From Verpa conica (taxonomy: Eukaryota > Ascomycota > Pezizomycetes > Pezizales > Morchellaceae): a DNA stretch of 64,000 nucleotides. Under the pieces are notes generated by a model. The model saw nothing but the letters and a program-made list of their open reading frames with translations. It was not told where the DNA came from and ran no database searches. Position numbers and translations under genes: made by a program. Each line of letters opens with the position of its first letter. Within the stretch, counting starts at the first letter, position 1. The stretch covers positions 1 through 64,000 of the forward strand of contig JAUFSD010000002.1 of the NCBI GenBank assembly GCA_033030425.1, read 5' to 3'. This document shows positions 22,335 through 35,540 of the stretch, piece by piece.

Positions 22335-24579
22335 TTACCGACTGATTTCCTTACAGTTTCCTACCCAGATATTAGCCCGCAGAACCGAACATATAGCAAT
22401 CAGGACAAAACTCACTCTCATCTGCCAGACCGCACAAAGGACAGCAATAAGGTCAGATAGCGGCAGTACACTCTTCGGGACCTTACATTCTTTGCTCCGT
22501 TTCAGAAGACAAACATGTCCCTTCCCATACTGTAGGAATAAACCCTGACATGAAAGTCCTGCGATACCATTTAGCTTCTGCTTTCTGCCTGTCTTGCGGG
22601 GTGTGAGCTTACCTGCTGTCAAAAACCCCACGCACTGAAATCCACTCAATGACTCCATATCATGCTTTACCTCCTTCTCCAATACCCTCATTTGATCATG
22701 CAACAGTTTCACAAGTTTTAATGAGTCTGATGCCCACTTCTTTTCTTGAAAGTCTTTACTATCTTCTACAGCACCATATTCAACTCCGTTATGGGTGATG
22801 AGGCCATCATATTTATTGCCGATGTTTCTGCGAGCTTCGGGTGCCAGTATAAGGTTCTTTCGACCGGAATTGGAGGGGGATTGGGATTCAGAGCTGAGAA
22901 GGGCTTAGTAATGTGGCCGTTGGTTAGGGTATAGAAGCGGAGAAGTGGGGAGGTACCGTGCGATAGACATATTAGGAATATATTGGAAGCAGCGGTCAAA
23001 GATAGGGCCCCAGATGTTGATTTGGAACCAGGCTTCGAGGTGTTTGCTGATGTGTGACATGTGGTTGAATTCGTAGAGCACAACTCTAGTCAAGGTTAGT
23101 GACGACGAGAGAAAATAGGGCGTGTACACGAACAACGAAGTCAAAACCGAATAGACCCAGGCCTGGTCACCGTGTTTATCACGGGAGTATGTCTCGTCTG
23201 GAGGTACATAAAACGTCGTTGCAAGGCGGTGGCGGAGGTCAGCGGCAGTTTTGACCTAGGTAGTCAGCTTCAAGCTGTGTCTTGCCAGCACGAGTATATT
23301 AACCTACATCGGCAAATTTTTGCATGAACGACTCGAGGGAACCATCAACAGTCGGTAACGGCAGTTGCAACGAATCAATGACACCCCATTCCTCCGTCGT
23401 GAAGAGAGCTCTGATATTAGGGTCCTCTGTGTCCAGTATATACGAATGTGCATAAGACTCTTTTGGCATCTGCTTCAATCTTCTAGCCCTATCTGACTTC
23501 GACACCACCGATGCAAAGAGGACATCCTCTACATACCGACCACCGGGAAGGCACCACTTTCGATCCTCGGAGAGCAACAGATGCTTTTGTTCGTAGATAT
23601 TCCGGGGTTCTGCGGTGCGCGTCTCCTCTTGAGAGGATTGGTAGGATGGTGGTGGCTCAGACGACTCGGAATCGGTCTATCAATGTTAGTAAATAGGCAA
23701 TGTGGGAGGAACGGGAGAACCAGCCTTCTGGGCTTTTTTGGACCTTTTCTTACTACCTTTGGACTTAACCTTCCTCTTGCCACGAGATGGTCCCGGTAAA
23801 TACTCACGCTGGGAAATATCAGTTAACACAACCACAAATCCCGCTAGGATGCCGAGCAGGGCTTAACACCAGACTGGCCGTCACCAAATCCGTGCCCCGA
23901 GCGCTGGGATGCCGAGCAGAGCTTAACAACAGACCAGCCGTCGCTGAATCCGTGCCCCAGCAGCATATATGCTAGCTGGGATGCCGAGCAGGGCTTGACA
24001 ACAGACTCGCCGTCGCTGAATCCGTGTCCCAAACGCCGGGATGCCGAGCAAGGCTTCACAACAGACTCGCCGCCGCTGAATCCGTGCCCTAGTGTGGCGC
24101 TGGGATGCCGAGCAAGGCTTAACAACAGACTGGCCGTCGCCGAATCCGTGCCCCAACAGTATGTATACTGGTTGGGATGCCGAGCAGGGCTTGACAGCAG
24201 ACTGGCCGTCACCAAACCCGTGCCCCAGCGCCGCGGTAGTTGCTGTCATGGATCAAGCAAGTCAATAGTGGTATGGGTATACATACTCCTTTGTACTTGT
24301 CCCTTTCTCTTACAGCAGCGAGGCGCTTATCATCATCTTCGGCAGTGCTAATAATCTTTCTCAACGCCCTCACCCACACGTCCCCGTAACCCGAAATGAA
24401 GTTGCTATCACCATTCCAAAAGTCGTCAAACTTCCATTGCGAATGATGCGTTTGTTCGAGGTATTTCTGGCATTGTCCGCGAAGTGCTGAGGAGATCGGG
24501 GGGTTCTTCCGTGGCTGACGTTGCGAGTGTTTGTTAGTTAAGGGGACGCGAGAATGTTGGCGGGGAGGAGGTTTACCAT
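22335..24579 (-). CDS. unnamed fungal conserved protein, about 498 aa, intron-rich
   Basis: Inferred exons: 24579-24577 (the ATG alone), 24514-24287, 23808-~23770, 23676-23308, 23255-22957 and 22893-22335. Introns: 62 bp (branch CTAAC), 478 bp (donor GTATGT, acceptor CCCAG), ~93 bp (branch TACTAAC; donor uncertain, GTTAAG is the only phase-compatible choice), 52 bp and 63 bp (branch ACTAAG). Joined, the frames give recognisable segments: a KW-x-LP-GGRYVEDV block, SYILD...LFTTEEW, AWFQINIWGPIFDRCF, then GNKYDGLI...VEYGAVE and DSLKLVKLLHDQM. I recall the VEDV / LFT-EE / E-x-GA-E order from expanded families of fungal hypothetical proteins without an assigned domain. Function unknown. A Lys-rich stretch may be a nuclear signal. 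Confidence 0.65.
23847..24240. repeat. GC-rich minisatellite, six units of 60-72 bp
   Basis: GGATGCCGAG starts units at 23847, 23907, 23979, 24039, 24103 and 24175, giving spacings of 60, 72, 60, 64 and 72 bp. The core continues through CTTGACAACAGACT-like sequence to a CCGTGCCCCA-like end. The longer units carry an extra near-palindromic 12-bp block (AGCATATATGCT, AGTATGTATACT). In my gene model the array lies wholly inside the 478-bp intron 24286-23809. Open frames on both strands arise from unit lengths divisible by three; the 64-bp unit breaks them. Confidence 0.85.
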
Positions 24580-27500
24580 TATCGGCTAGGGTGTGTGCGA
24601 GGAAAGGAGCAACGCGTGCGTTGGGGGGCAGACGGCTGTACTTATGCGACCGTGGGCGTGGCTCATTACGTCGGGTAAATATGACTCACGCCAGAAACCA
24701 GTTATATGCATGTTAGCCACCCAAGCCGTGTCACGTCACTCATGTTAAGCTTGGCAGTGTATCTATAGGTTATCCCCACTTGCCAGCCACTGGGAATAGG
24801 TGATGAACCAGCGCCAAGATACCTTTACATTCGCTGAATCAGGTATTACTAATAGTAGCTATCTTGTATTTCACCAAGGCTCGACTTGATCACGTGAGAG
24901 GTTAATGTATTATTAACTAATCCCTAATCAAGTCGGACCCGGCGACATGAGTAGGAGAATTTACTGTCTCCTATATTTCCATATAAAGGGATTTCGAGAG
25001 AATCCGGTGATCGGAGGAAAAAAACAGGAATACATATCCCCCGGACGGAGTATCCCTATATGTTTGAGGTGTGCACCACTGGCAATTGTAGTATCTGAAT
25101 TATAGACAAGGCTAGTTGTCTTTGGGGAATTTTAGTAACAATCTACATGCTTCAATGGTGGTATGTAAAGAAAGAAAGAAAAATAGGATTATAGGCTGAA
25201 CAGTAGATTGTATTTATGAGTTGAGATCATATGAACAAAGACGTTTAGTAAAAAAACGTAAACATAAAGACAGCTACCTTAGTATGGGCCCGAGTAGATT
25301 CGGGTTCAATAGTCTAGCCACAGAATTTTAGCCCCACAGAAAAGAGGAAGCTTCACCAGGTCATGGGATACGGCTCCTTATTAGAGATGGTCTATTCTAA
25401 TCCGTCTACGAGTAGCTTTATTCTATCATTGGACTAGTTTCAAGCAATTGAATGGTCTCAATTCTCTAATCAGTTAATTATTCACGAATGAGCAATGATT
25501 TTCAAAAAAAGGGGGATAGTCCTAATTCCTGGGGGGGCGGATAGTTAACCAAAAAATTAAATAAATTACTAATCTAGCTACTGCTTATAAGTTTTCGGAG
25601 ATGAAGAATATATGAGTGAGAGCCCTGATCTATTAATTAACGGCCTACTCACTTAGCGGTTCATCCAACAGGTCAGATCTTCGAGGGGTATGCCTTCGAG
25701 AAGCCTATCCAAGAACTTTGGCATCGACAGGATTGAGATAGGCGGCTCCGAAAAAGGGATTCATTTAGTAGAGAATACCTTGGTAAATATCGTATCACTT
25801 GATGTACCTTCACAAGGAATCACTCGCAAACGCTTGCCCTTTGATGCAGTAAAAGTAGAGAGAATGAGAGTAGACTGTAAGCTTAGGCCTCTCTATATAT
25901 GTGCCCCTGGAGGCAAAGCCTCCTATATCATAGACCCAAAACCTACTTATATCAGCACTATACCTATTCGATACAAAATTTGATATCGAATGAATAAATA
26001 CATAATGCTTTTTTGGTATTTCCCCTCAATGTTTAGACCAGTAATATACAATACAATACGCTTCCTACTAGAGCACGTGCTACATAAACCTTTTACCCTA
26101 AATAATAGATACATACCCCCCGTTTTCCTTTCCCTAACACGAAGTTTGTTATATATAATAGATATATGTTTTTGCGTTATAACTAGTACTTGGGTCGACT
26201 ATAGCCAACCAACGAAATTTTACCCAAAACCAGCCACTGAATTTATATGGAAAGAAGTTAGTTGTTTCATGATTGTGGGGGAAGAAGGGATAGAGAATCA
26301 GGAGGGACGTATGAGTGATAACATCTGATTAACTACATGAAGGGCCTTACCCTTCTCCCTGAAGCGTACATACTAAAACTATGGATTATAGCTAAAACAG
26401 GGAAATTTTCCCGTTCTTTGTATGGGTTATTTGACTATATATATGTATATATTAAATTCTTTATGGGCCTTTGCATTAATAGTGCCTAAAATTTATATTC
26501 AAGGGTGTTTGTCTTTACAAATAACAGTCAAATATAGCTACCAACGGTAAAAAGCACTTGGGATATTTCATGGTAAGTACCCTAGCCTTTAAACGAGAAA
26601 AATTGTAAGGCTTATGATTTATGACTTATAATGGGTGGTAACTATTTATATACATCTATTAGGGGAGTCCTCATCATACGTACGGCAAGGTTAACCTAAC
26701 TCAAAATGTATGTAAGTAGCTTGTTAATTACCACTGCAAGTGCTGCGTTTTTATTTGTGATATTTCTGTTGTTATTTTTGTTATGTGGTTTGCTTTGGTT
26801 GCTAGACTTAGCCCTTAGTGTGTGGTGCGAGTAGCTTAGCCCTTGGACTCCATGTACTCCTGACTAATTCATACCACTACAAGTGGTATGATGCCCTGGG
26901 GCATTTCCCTGGGGTATTGGCTAGTACACAATAGGACGGAATCAAGTGTGAGGAATGTTGAGGACTACGAGAATAGAAATACTGTAACTTCATTCAACGG
27001 CCACTCTTTTAATATTGTTGTTTGTCAGGTTACGCGGATTGGTAAGGCTCAAGCAAAGGCGTTGCACGATCATTGGCTCATGAACAATCTTGACAATGTG
27101 TCGAACGGCAACTATTTTGATATTTTGCAAGAGTATTTCTCCTGTACCCAGAAGCTGAGGAGTTGGTTTTAACCTGAGCGACCTCAGTCATAGCTTCAAT
27201 GCCGGTCAAATAGAGCCTTCATTCAACCTTTGGTTGTTCTTTCTCGAGGAATTAGTTTTTATGTGGGATACTCTGTTTCGGTATAGTTAGCATGCTGGTC
27301 CACAGAGGGAGGGAGAGAATCTAAATGAATTCTCATTAATGTGCTAGACATAGCTTGCTTACATTACTAACGGTGAAGCCGAGCGGATTGGTAAATTAAG
27401 TCTGGGTCCTACATATCCAGTGACAATGTAAGGTATTGGAGCTCGCCGACTATGATTGTGTGTATGATAATGACACAAGTCGAGCTTTAGTATTAGAAAT

Positions 27501-30500
27501 TTTGATAGATGGTCAGCTTGACTACTCTCCAAACAAGGCACCTCGCTTCTCTATCCATTTCCCCTTTTTTGAAAGGTCCGCAGGTAATGAAGGGCCTTTA
27601 CTAAGCCACTAAAGCCGGCTTTTTACGGTAAAAGAAGGAGGTCCCTATCATATCCCACATTTATCGGAGATATATATCGTAGACTTTGATGACACCTGCA
27701 GCTTCTGGGGCAACTGATTCATTCAAGGCTGATCTAGTAGCTTCCAAGACCCTCAGACACAGAGACCCATGTATATAATAATATCACTTATCTATGCACG
27801 AACTCAGGGCTATCTGGGACACCTTCTAGCGATTGTGTTCTCCTTTTCTAGTTATGATAATATTTGTCTATATTGATATAAAAACCCGATCATTTCCATA
27901 TGCAGCCGTGCTTAGCCGGTTCTTTGCATATCCAAGCCCGCGTATTCTGCGAAAAAATGAGATCACTTGTACTCTCACACCTGAAGATGATGTGACTTTC
28001 ATCGTAATTGTGTCCCACCTTATCATGCATACAGCTGTCCCACGCATAACATCAGGCAAACCTTCTTTTAACCTTCTTTCGACCACCATCTAAGAGCTAC
28101 CCCCCTGCTCAATCCCGTGGGGGTCAAAATATCCAGCGGCTATGGTAGCTCTGATGTTTACCATCGCCGAACAACTGACGGAATGCTCACGAAATATGGT
28201 GAAGTAAATACGCACACAAAACTAAAGAACTTGGTAGCGTCAAACATTCACTTGCCTTTTTCGAAGCCCTTCGTCCGGTCTCCACAATACCTAGGCGAAA
28301 AAGGGCTCGGAGGTACATTTCGGCTGTAGGTCACGAAGCACATCCTAGCACCGCCACATACTACACGAAGGCAGCCGGAGGTAGCAACAACCCAGGCACT
28401 TTAAAGCAAGCTTGATTGGCTTGGCTATAGAAAAAAAGAACGGCAAAAAGGCCGAGAATATAGGAGAGCCCAATATATGCAGCCCTTGTGAATAGCTAAG
28501 CCAAGATACCTAAGAGTAGTGTTGTCAGAAGAGGGCCAACTGGACCCGGAACACTGGTATTTCTGATGGTAGTTTAAATTGACAGCAGATCGTACAACGG
28601 ACAGCGCCGAGTCCCGCCGATGTTAAATGTGATCCTTGCTGATCTACAGGTACAAGATTCTTGCACAACTTCAAAAAGAGGGTTAGGGTTTTGGCGTCAT
28701 TCACAGGGTCTAGGACAGTCGCGATTCCACCCGAAAAGGAAAAAGCAATATTTCTACAGTATTGTACAACATGTAGCCACCTATGTACTAATCAAATTGA
28801 ATGGACAGTCTCGGTAGAATTCAGGGCTGGGTAGTCGTCCCAGCTTCCACTCACGGCTTCGCTTATGTTACCCCTGCAGCTGTCAGGCTCTTACTACATG
28901 TGGCATCCCACACGGAATACTGTTATTCGATGAAACCTCTCTTAGATTGAACTTCCTAACGATCAAGCAATTAGCTACATCTAGCCCCTCCGCGCCTGGC
29001 CAGCTGAAAATCAGCCCCTGAAATAGCAGAACGGAATGTCACGAGAGATTTCATGAATTCAACAGATTAACTGATATTAATCATCACTACCACTGCCTTG
29101 TTGTCGCGTGAGCACTCGCCACCAAGCCATGAACTCTGGGGGCAAATTTATTTTACAGACGTAAGTAAGGGCACATGGTCCTAGCCTTCATTCCGTGCCG
29201 AGGACTACAAACAAGCTTGAGAAGGACTCCTGGAACCCTGATAGGCTTGTGCACGAGCAGGTGTCAAGAAAACACGCCCGAGGCATTTCTATAACGTCAT
29301 CGGCAGCGTCCGCAGCTAGGGCTCAAGAATCCACTATATGATTACAATCGCTGTCCGAAGGCTACATAGTTATACTGATAGAATTAGACTTTCTATATAT
29401 GGTGTGTTCCTTTACCCCGCAATTAGGAGAAAATGGTGTGGATAATTATCTCGACCGTTAAACGGCGCGGATAGATAGCATTATCACACACAAAAAAACG
29501 TTATGGCAGAGACGTGGGGTACTGATAAGGTTCAATTAAAGTGCATAAGGCCCGGAGTCTCGATTGGGGGTAGTACACCTTCTTTTTGAAGAGGTTAGTT
29601 CCCCTGACCAACCTGTTGTGGCTGATCCGTAAATCGGATCTTCGATCGTGCAGATACGCCGTGAAACAGAGGAGAAGCTTCTCAGCAGGCTTCTACCTTC
29701 ATAAGAAACAGCCACAGCTTTGATACCCTGTGCTTATTGTGCATTTATTAGGAGATATGTGCCGAGGAGAACAGGGGTATAGTAATGGTCAATGCTCATA
29801 CAACCCGTAGGTTGTATTGGAGAATTCCATGGCTTACCTACCCTAAATCATTATTCTCACTAGCTTCAAGGACCTTGACTATCCCATTGGATATCATGTC
29901 AATAAGATCTTATATAGTTATTAGCTTTACCGGTAATGGTTCTTTACTATATATCAACTATGTAATAAACTAGACGGACAATAAGAATAATCTCTCTAAA
30001 ATACATGGTATAGGAACTTTACTGTAAGTGTACCATACCAAGGACTCTTGCTTAGAAAATTTGTTTAAGATCGTCGCTTCTAGGATTGAATGGCGAATTT
30101 GGAAAATCGCCCGAGAAAGATAGAGCAGACAGGCAATTGAACGGAGCTCATAGCCCTGTAATGCTAGCTAAGACGTGATCTTGAGTACGGTTGGAGCCAT
30201 TCTTGGTGTTTAGGGTCCTGCCTAAAAAAGTGATAGTAAATGCTAAACCTATGACCGTATCGTGTACCTTGGTCTTGGCTGTCAAGCTCACTGAGATCCA
30301 AGTCCTCCACAGACAAAACGAATGATATGCAATTTAACAAAATTCCTCGGAAGACTCCGCAACATCTCAAACAGGACTCTACGTACTCTGCCGTTATCTT
30401 CATGGTAATTGTCGTGATTAAATATAGGTTTTATAAGGAACTTCACTCAATATAAATACTAGGTGATATTCCCCCCAATAGGACTTTCCTTCACCATCAG

Positions 30501-30577
30501 CCTTCGCCTCGAAACCAATTCTAAGCTTCTGGCCCTTGATCTATCTGGTGTTTATCTTTTGCAGTATCTTTCTCACA
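24580..30577. other. 6-kb gene-poor, AT-rich stretch
   Basis: No gene can be supported. It holds one truncated copy of a small MITE (24874-24953) and a short hairpin (ATACCACT-ACA-AGTGGTAT) at about 26871. Frames at 25690-26328, 26888-27172 and 27868-28089 are open for 60-110 codons but match nothing I know. The last few hundred bases include the promoter of the subtilase gene. Confidence 0.55.
24874..24953. mobile_element. MITE copy 1 (left end truncated)
   Basis: About 80 bp shared with 53954-54036, including CGACTTGATCACGTGAGAGG and a matching inverted end AATCAAGT-GGACC...CGGCGACATGAGTA. The outer left arm (TACTCATG) present in the other copy is missing here, so this copy is truncated on its left side. 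Confidence 0.7.
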
Positions 30578-31913
<1,336 letters not shown>

Positions 31914-34230
31914 ATGCCTATACGGCTGATAAAATGATACGGAGCATTTCTATGGAAAATTGGTAAACTTTTTCAGTGGAGGATTTGTGAAGGGTTGTTT
32001 AAAGGGCTAGAATCATGTATTCCTTTTTTTTTTATTCGACGAGATAGCTAGGGGTTCTTGTACGCTTGTCTTTCAATTTTTGCTCTCTGTCAAGTTTGTG
32101 CAGCTTTAGTAGAGCGGTTAAAGTCGATAATGAAAATCATTTTCTTTCCCAAAAATTCTGGTTCCAACCGAGTGATTGCTTATGTTCCTTCCTCCGCTCA
32201 ATACCCCATAGGAAGTGTGAACCCCTAACTAAGGCGAGAATTCTCGAAATTTGGTTTTCAATAAACCCTATTCACTTAGGGCCTGTAGTAGAATGCTTAA
32301 CAAGCTATATACATTTCTTGTACAGCTCTCGGCGTTTGTCCAGTTCCTGGTAACACACCCGCCGGCCTTATACTCAAAAATGAATAGAACGAGGTATATT
32401 TATACAAAAAGACCCCACCACTCCTACCACTTCTCTATCTATGCCACAGAAATATACCAATCATAGGAACTTCACTCACAGCCTATAACCGAAGATCCAC
32501 AGGGGGTCGTCGCAGACCTGAGAACCTTGCCTGGGTTAAGTTGATGCCGGCAACCGTTAGGAACATCAGACATTAACCCTTGACTAATAATCCTACCTGT
32601 TCTATTCGACTTCCTAGACAATCTTAGATACTCGTGGCGCAAAGACCTGCGGGGCGGTGGCCAAAGTCACAAGAAATCACTCGAGTGGAGAGGGGCGGTA
32701 ACTCGGATAAGGCATGTGACTACCTCGGACACCTTCAACCTACTGCCTAGTTGATAAGTCCCTGCAGTGTCCGTGACAATTTCCCCTCACAATAGCTACG
32801 CCACATATCTACAAACTCACTTGGCATCCAGTCGACATGGCTACCAGAGCTGTAATGATCGACTCTTCATGCCACGAGACCAGCACATATAATCACAGAA
32901 AACGCATTTCCCTCTACTAGCATCTTTGCAGGTTTTTTGTTTCTCTTGATTGGTCTAGCTAGTCTCGGGTTGTTAAAAAGACAGGGACCCTTGTCTAATT
33001 TGATACAAAGCGCCACTACCCTGACCCTAGGCCTTTCTAAGAAATCCAGAAGAGAATCTTGATTAAGATCAACACTATAGAATAGGCTCGCTCAGCTTTA
33101 AGATAATGTTTAGACGGAAGAACTCGGGTTTTATCACTACGATATTTACACTACAAACACGGTATACCAGATATATCGTGAAGTCCTATAATCAGATAAT
33201 ATTAAATTATTTCCCCCTTTTGCGCGACATGAATCCTCGAGGAAATCTACCAGTCATCGTAGAAAGATGATCCACATTTCTATTCGAATGTGGAATGTGG
33301 GGGAACTATCTACATAGGTTAAACGGTGGATTATGATTTTATTCCCAGGGATGGAGTTATGAAATAATAACAAAAGCCCTTTAGGATCTGAGAGCTTCTC
33401 TTGTCTTGTCAGCACTGTAAACTACCTAAGTACCTTTATAGGCCACTAGACCTTTCCCAATATATGTTGAGGCTACACCTGGCGAAGACTACTGGATGGC
33501 TAGCGGCTTAATTATTGAATTGTTTTCGGCACCCGCATAGCCGCACAGCCACTTTCCTGTAAGCGTTAGATGATAAAGATATGCGGATACAGGGCCGCAC
33601 TTTAACCTAGCTATTAGAGTACTACATGTGATTATAATCCTAGTACAGGGCTAGGGTTACCAAAATATTTATAACTACGGACTTGGAACAGGGATATATA
33701 GTTATATAGTTATCTATTGCATGGGCAATGCATTCACCCGCCCGTTTTTAATCACAAGCAATACACTACTATCACAAGAGTTGGAAGGACTTGAACCCGG
33801 ACGCAGATCAGAAAATCTTGGCGTGCCCCCGCTATCTCTTCATCATCCCCCCCGTTACTATACCAATGGTCACTGTGGTGAAGACACCATAAAACATTTA
33901 GCTTCCTGTGAGGGCAATCTAATATACTTATGCAGTTCATTTAAAGTTTTGGTGCAATTTAAAATATTCCGGATCTATAGCAACAGCGCACTACGTGAGT
34001 GACGTATCGTGATCATATGCCCGAAATGAAATAGGTAACTGCCTGGCGTAGCACACTGAATTATATTCCAGTGGTGTCGGCACGATGTGCAATATCCCAA
34101 ACTAAGGAGTATCAAAGTGCAAAATATTCCCATGACCAAGTTTGTATCTCTAGCTAAAGATTCCCACGTTCCGTTCCCCAGTAAAGCCTGACTGACCCCC
34201 TCCCCCAGTCTACCAATTATCTGTCGCCAG
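31914..34230. other. gene-free spacer between subtilase and dioxygenase
   Basis: About 2.3 kb. A poly-T tract at about 32026 lies in the likely 3' region of the protease. No gene, RNA or transposon end was found. Confidence 0.55.
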
Positions 34231-35540
34231 TTATACCAGCGCTTCTTTGGGAATCTTTCCCTCAACCGGAATCGGACGTTCTCCCGTTGCGGTTAATCTG
34301 AAGTGGTGGCGGATATCACCACTCTCAAACCCAAAATCGGAAATGACAGTACTATACTATTATTAGCCAGCAAAAGAGATTATAGACTTAATACCACTTA
34401 CTGGTTTGTAATACGGCTGAAGATGACCAATAACGATCAGTACTTTACTTATCTAGAAAGGGATTTTCACAATACGTACTTATCCCATACAATAACCGTT
34501 TCATCCTCCCATCGTACCCTAGCATGAAATTCCGTCGCTTTCGCGATAAAGTCGTAAATGAAGTTTAAAATAACATCTGACTCCTCTTTCTTGAGACCAA
34601 TAATATGCTTCGTGAATGCTTTGTTTACGAAAAGGGCTTTTTCGCCGGTTCCAGGGTGAACACGTACGACCGGGTGAATGGTCTCGACTGGCTCCCTACG
34701 TAGGATCCCGCTTCCACCATTAATGCTCTCTTGAGCCTGCTCTACACCGGAATGAAGTGCGGTGAGTGTTTCCAGGTAACCACGAAATGATGGCGACAAA
34801 CGATTGTAGGCAGCAACCATGCTCACATATTCTGTATCCCCGCCACACCTGGCTGGGATTGTGAGCCCCGTGAGGAATGTCGCAGAGGGAGGATGACGTT
34901 CAAACGACTGATCGTGGTGCCAGAGAGTTGTTGAAATACGATTAGAAGCTGCACCGGCCCGAAAAACATCGCTAAATACATTTTCTTAACAAAAGCACTT
35001 CCAGGAATTCCTACAATAGGTAAGGGGAATTTCTTACTTATCCTTTGTGCGATAGAAAACAAGATGTTCTCGAGACCCTGGGACATGGCCAGAGATAGGA
35101 TGGACATGAAGACGACCAAAGTGACTACATGTCTCCAGCGTCAGCCCAGCCAGACCATATTAAATTTTCACAAGCCGTAAGGCAACTGACGACACTATTT
35201 CTTTCTGTCTCTCGCAGCTCAAATTTGCAAAATCCTGCCCGCGAAATACGATGAGGGCGCGTCTGCCGAGGAGCAATGAAAGTTCGTCAAGCTCCCCCGG
35301 CGCAAGCGCGCTCAGCTGCAGCCCGCGTATCTCTGTGCCAATGTCAGGGGATATCTGGATAATACTAGTAGCACTAGCCAAGAATTTCAACTCTTTCTTT
35401 GGATCAACCCGAGAGGATGGCTCGACATAGTCGTAGTCTTCGAGATCAGGCTCCTTGTAGTTATCCGCGATGGGCAGGTAGCGTGCCCACTTGTATTCGG
35501 TAGTCAACCCCGACGCAGTCATCTGGAGTAGTGTAGACAA
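34231..35540 (-). CDS. TauD/TfdA-family Fe(II)/2-oxoglutarate dioxygenase, 354 aa
   Basis: Five exons by my model: 35540-35191, 35124-35038, 34971-34480, the 15-nt microexon 34416-34402, and 34351-34231. Introns are 66 (donor GTCAGT), 66 (GTAAGA), 63 (GTACGT) and 50 bp (GTAAGT). Family motifs appear in order only when these are joined: TEIRGLQLSAL, FRGQDF, HFGRLHVHP, LWHHDQSF (iron ligands H164 and D166), WDNRITNH (third ligand H315, encoded across the microexon) and RHHFRLTATGERP (the 2-oxoglutarate-binding Arg). This fungal group oxidises sulfonates such as taurine, releasing sulfite, or related small acids; the substrate is not fixed by sequence. A second in-frame Met at residue 7 is an alternative start. 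A transporter gene lies about 3.4 kb to the right on the same strand. Confidence 0.88.

Noticed and set aside
23787..24351. Repeat proteins encoded in the minisatellite on either strand
   Set aside because: The frames exist because most units are multiples of three; the 64-bp unit breaks them and the array falls in an intron of a better-supported gene.
25690..26328. Two consecutive plus-strand ORFs (97 and 112 aa)
   Set aside because: AT-rich, no recognisable motif, no splice pattern joining them and no promoter evidence.
33776..33860. tRNA-like T-arm (GGTTCAAGTCC on the minus strand)
   Set aside because: The T-stem does not pair (CCGGG against CCTTC), and no acceptor or anticodon stem of proper length could be folded.
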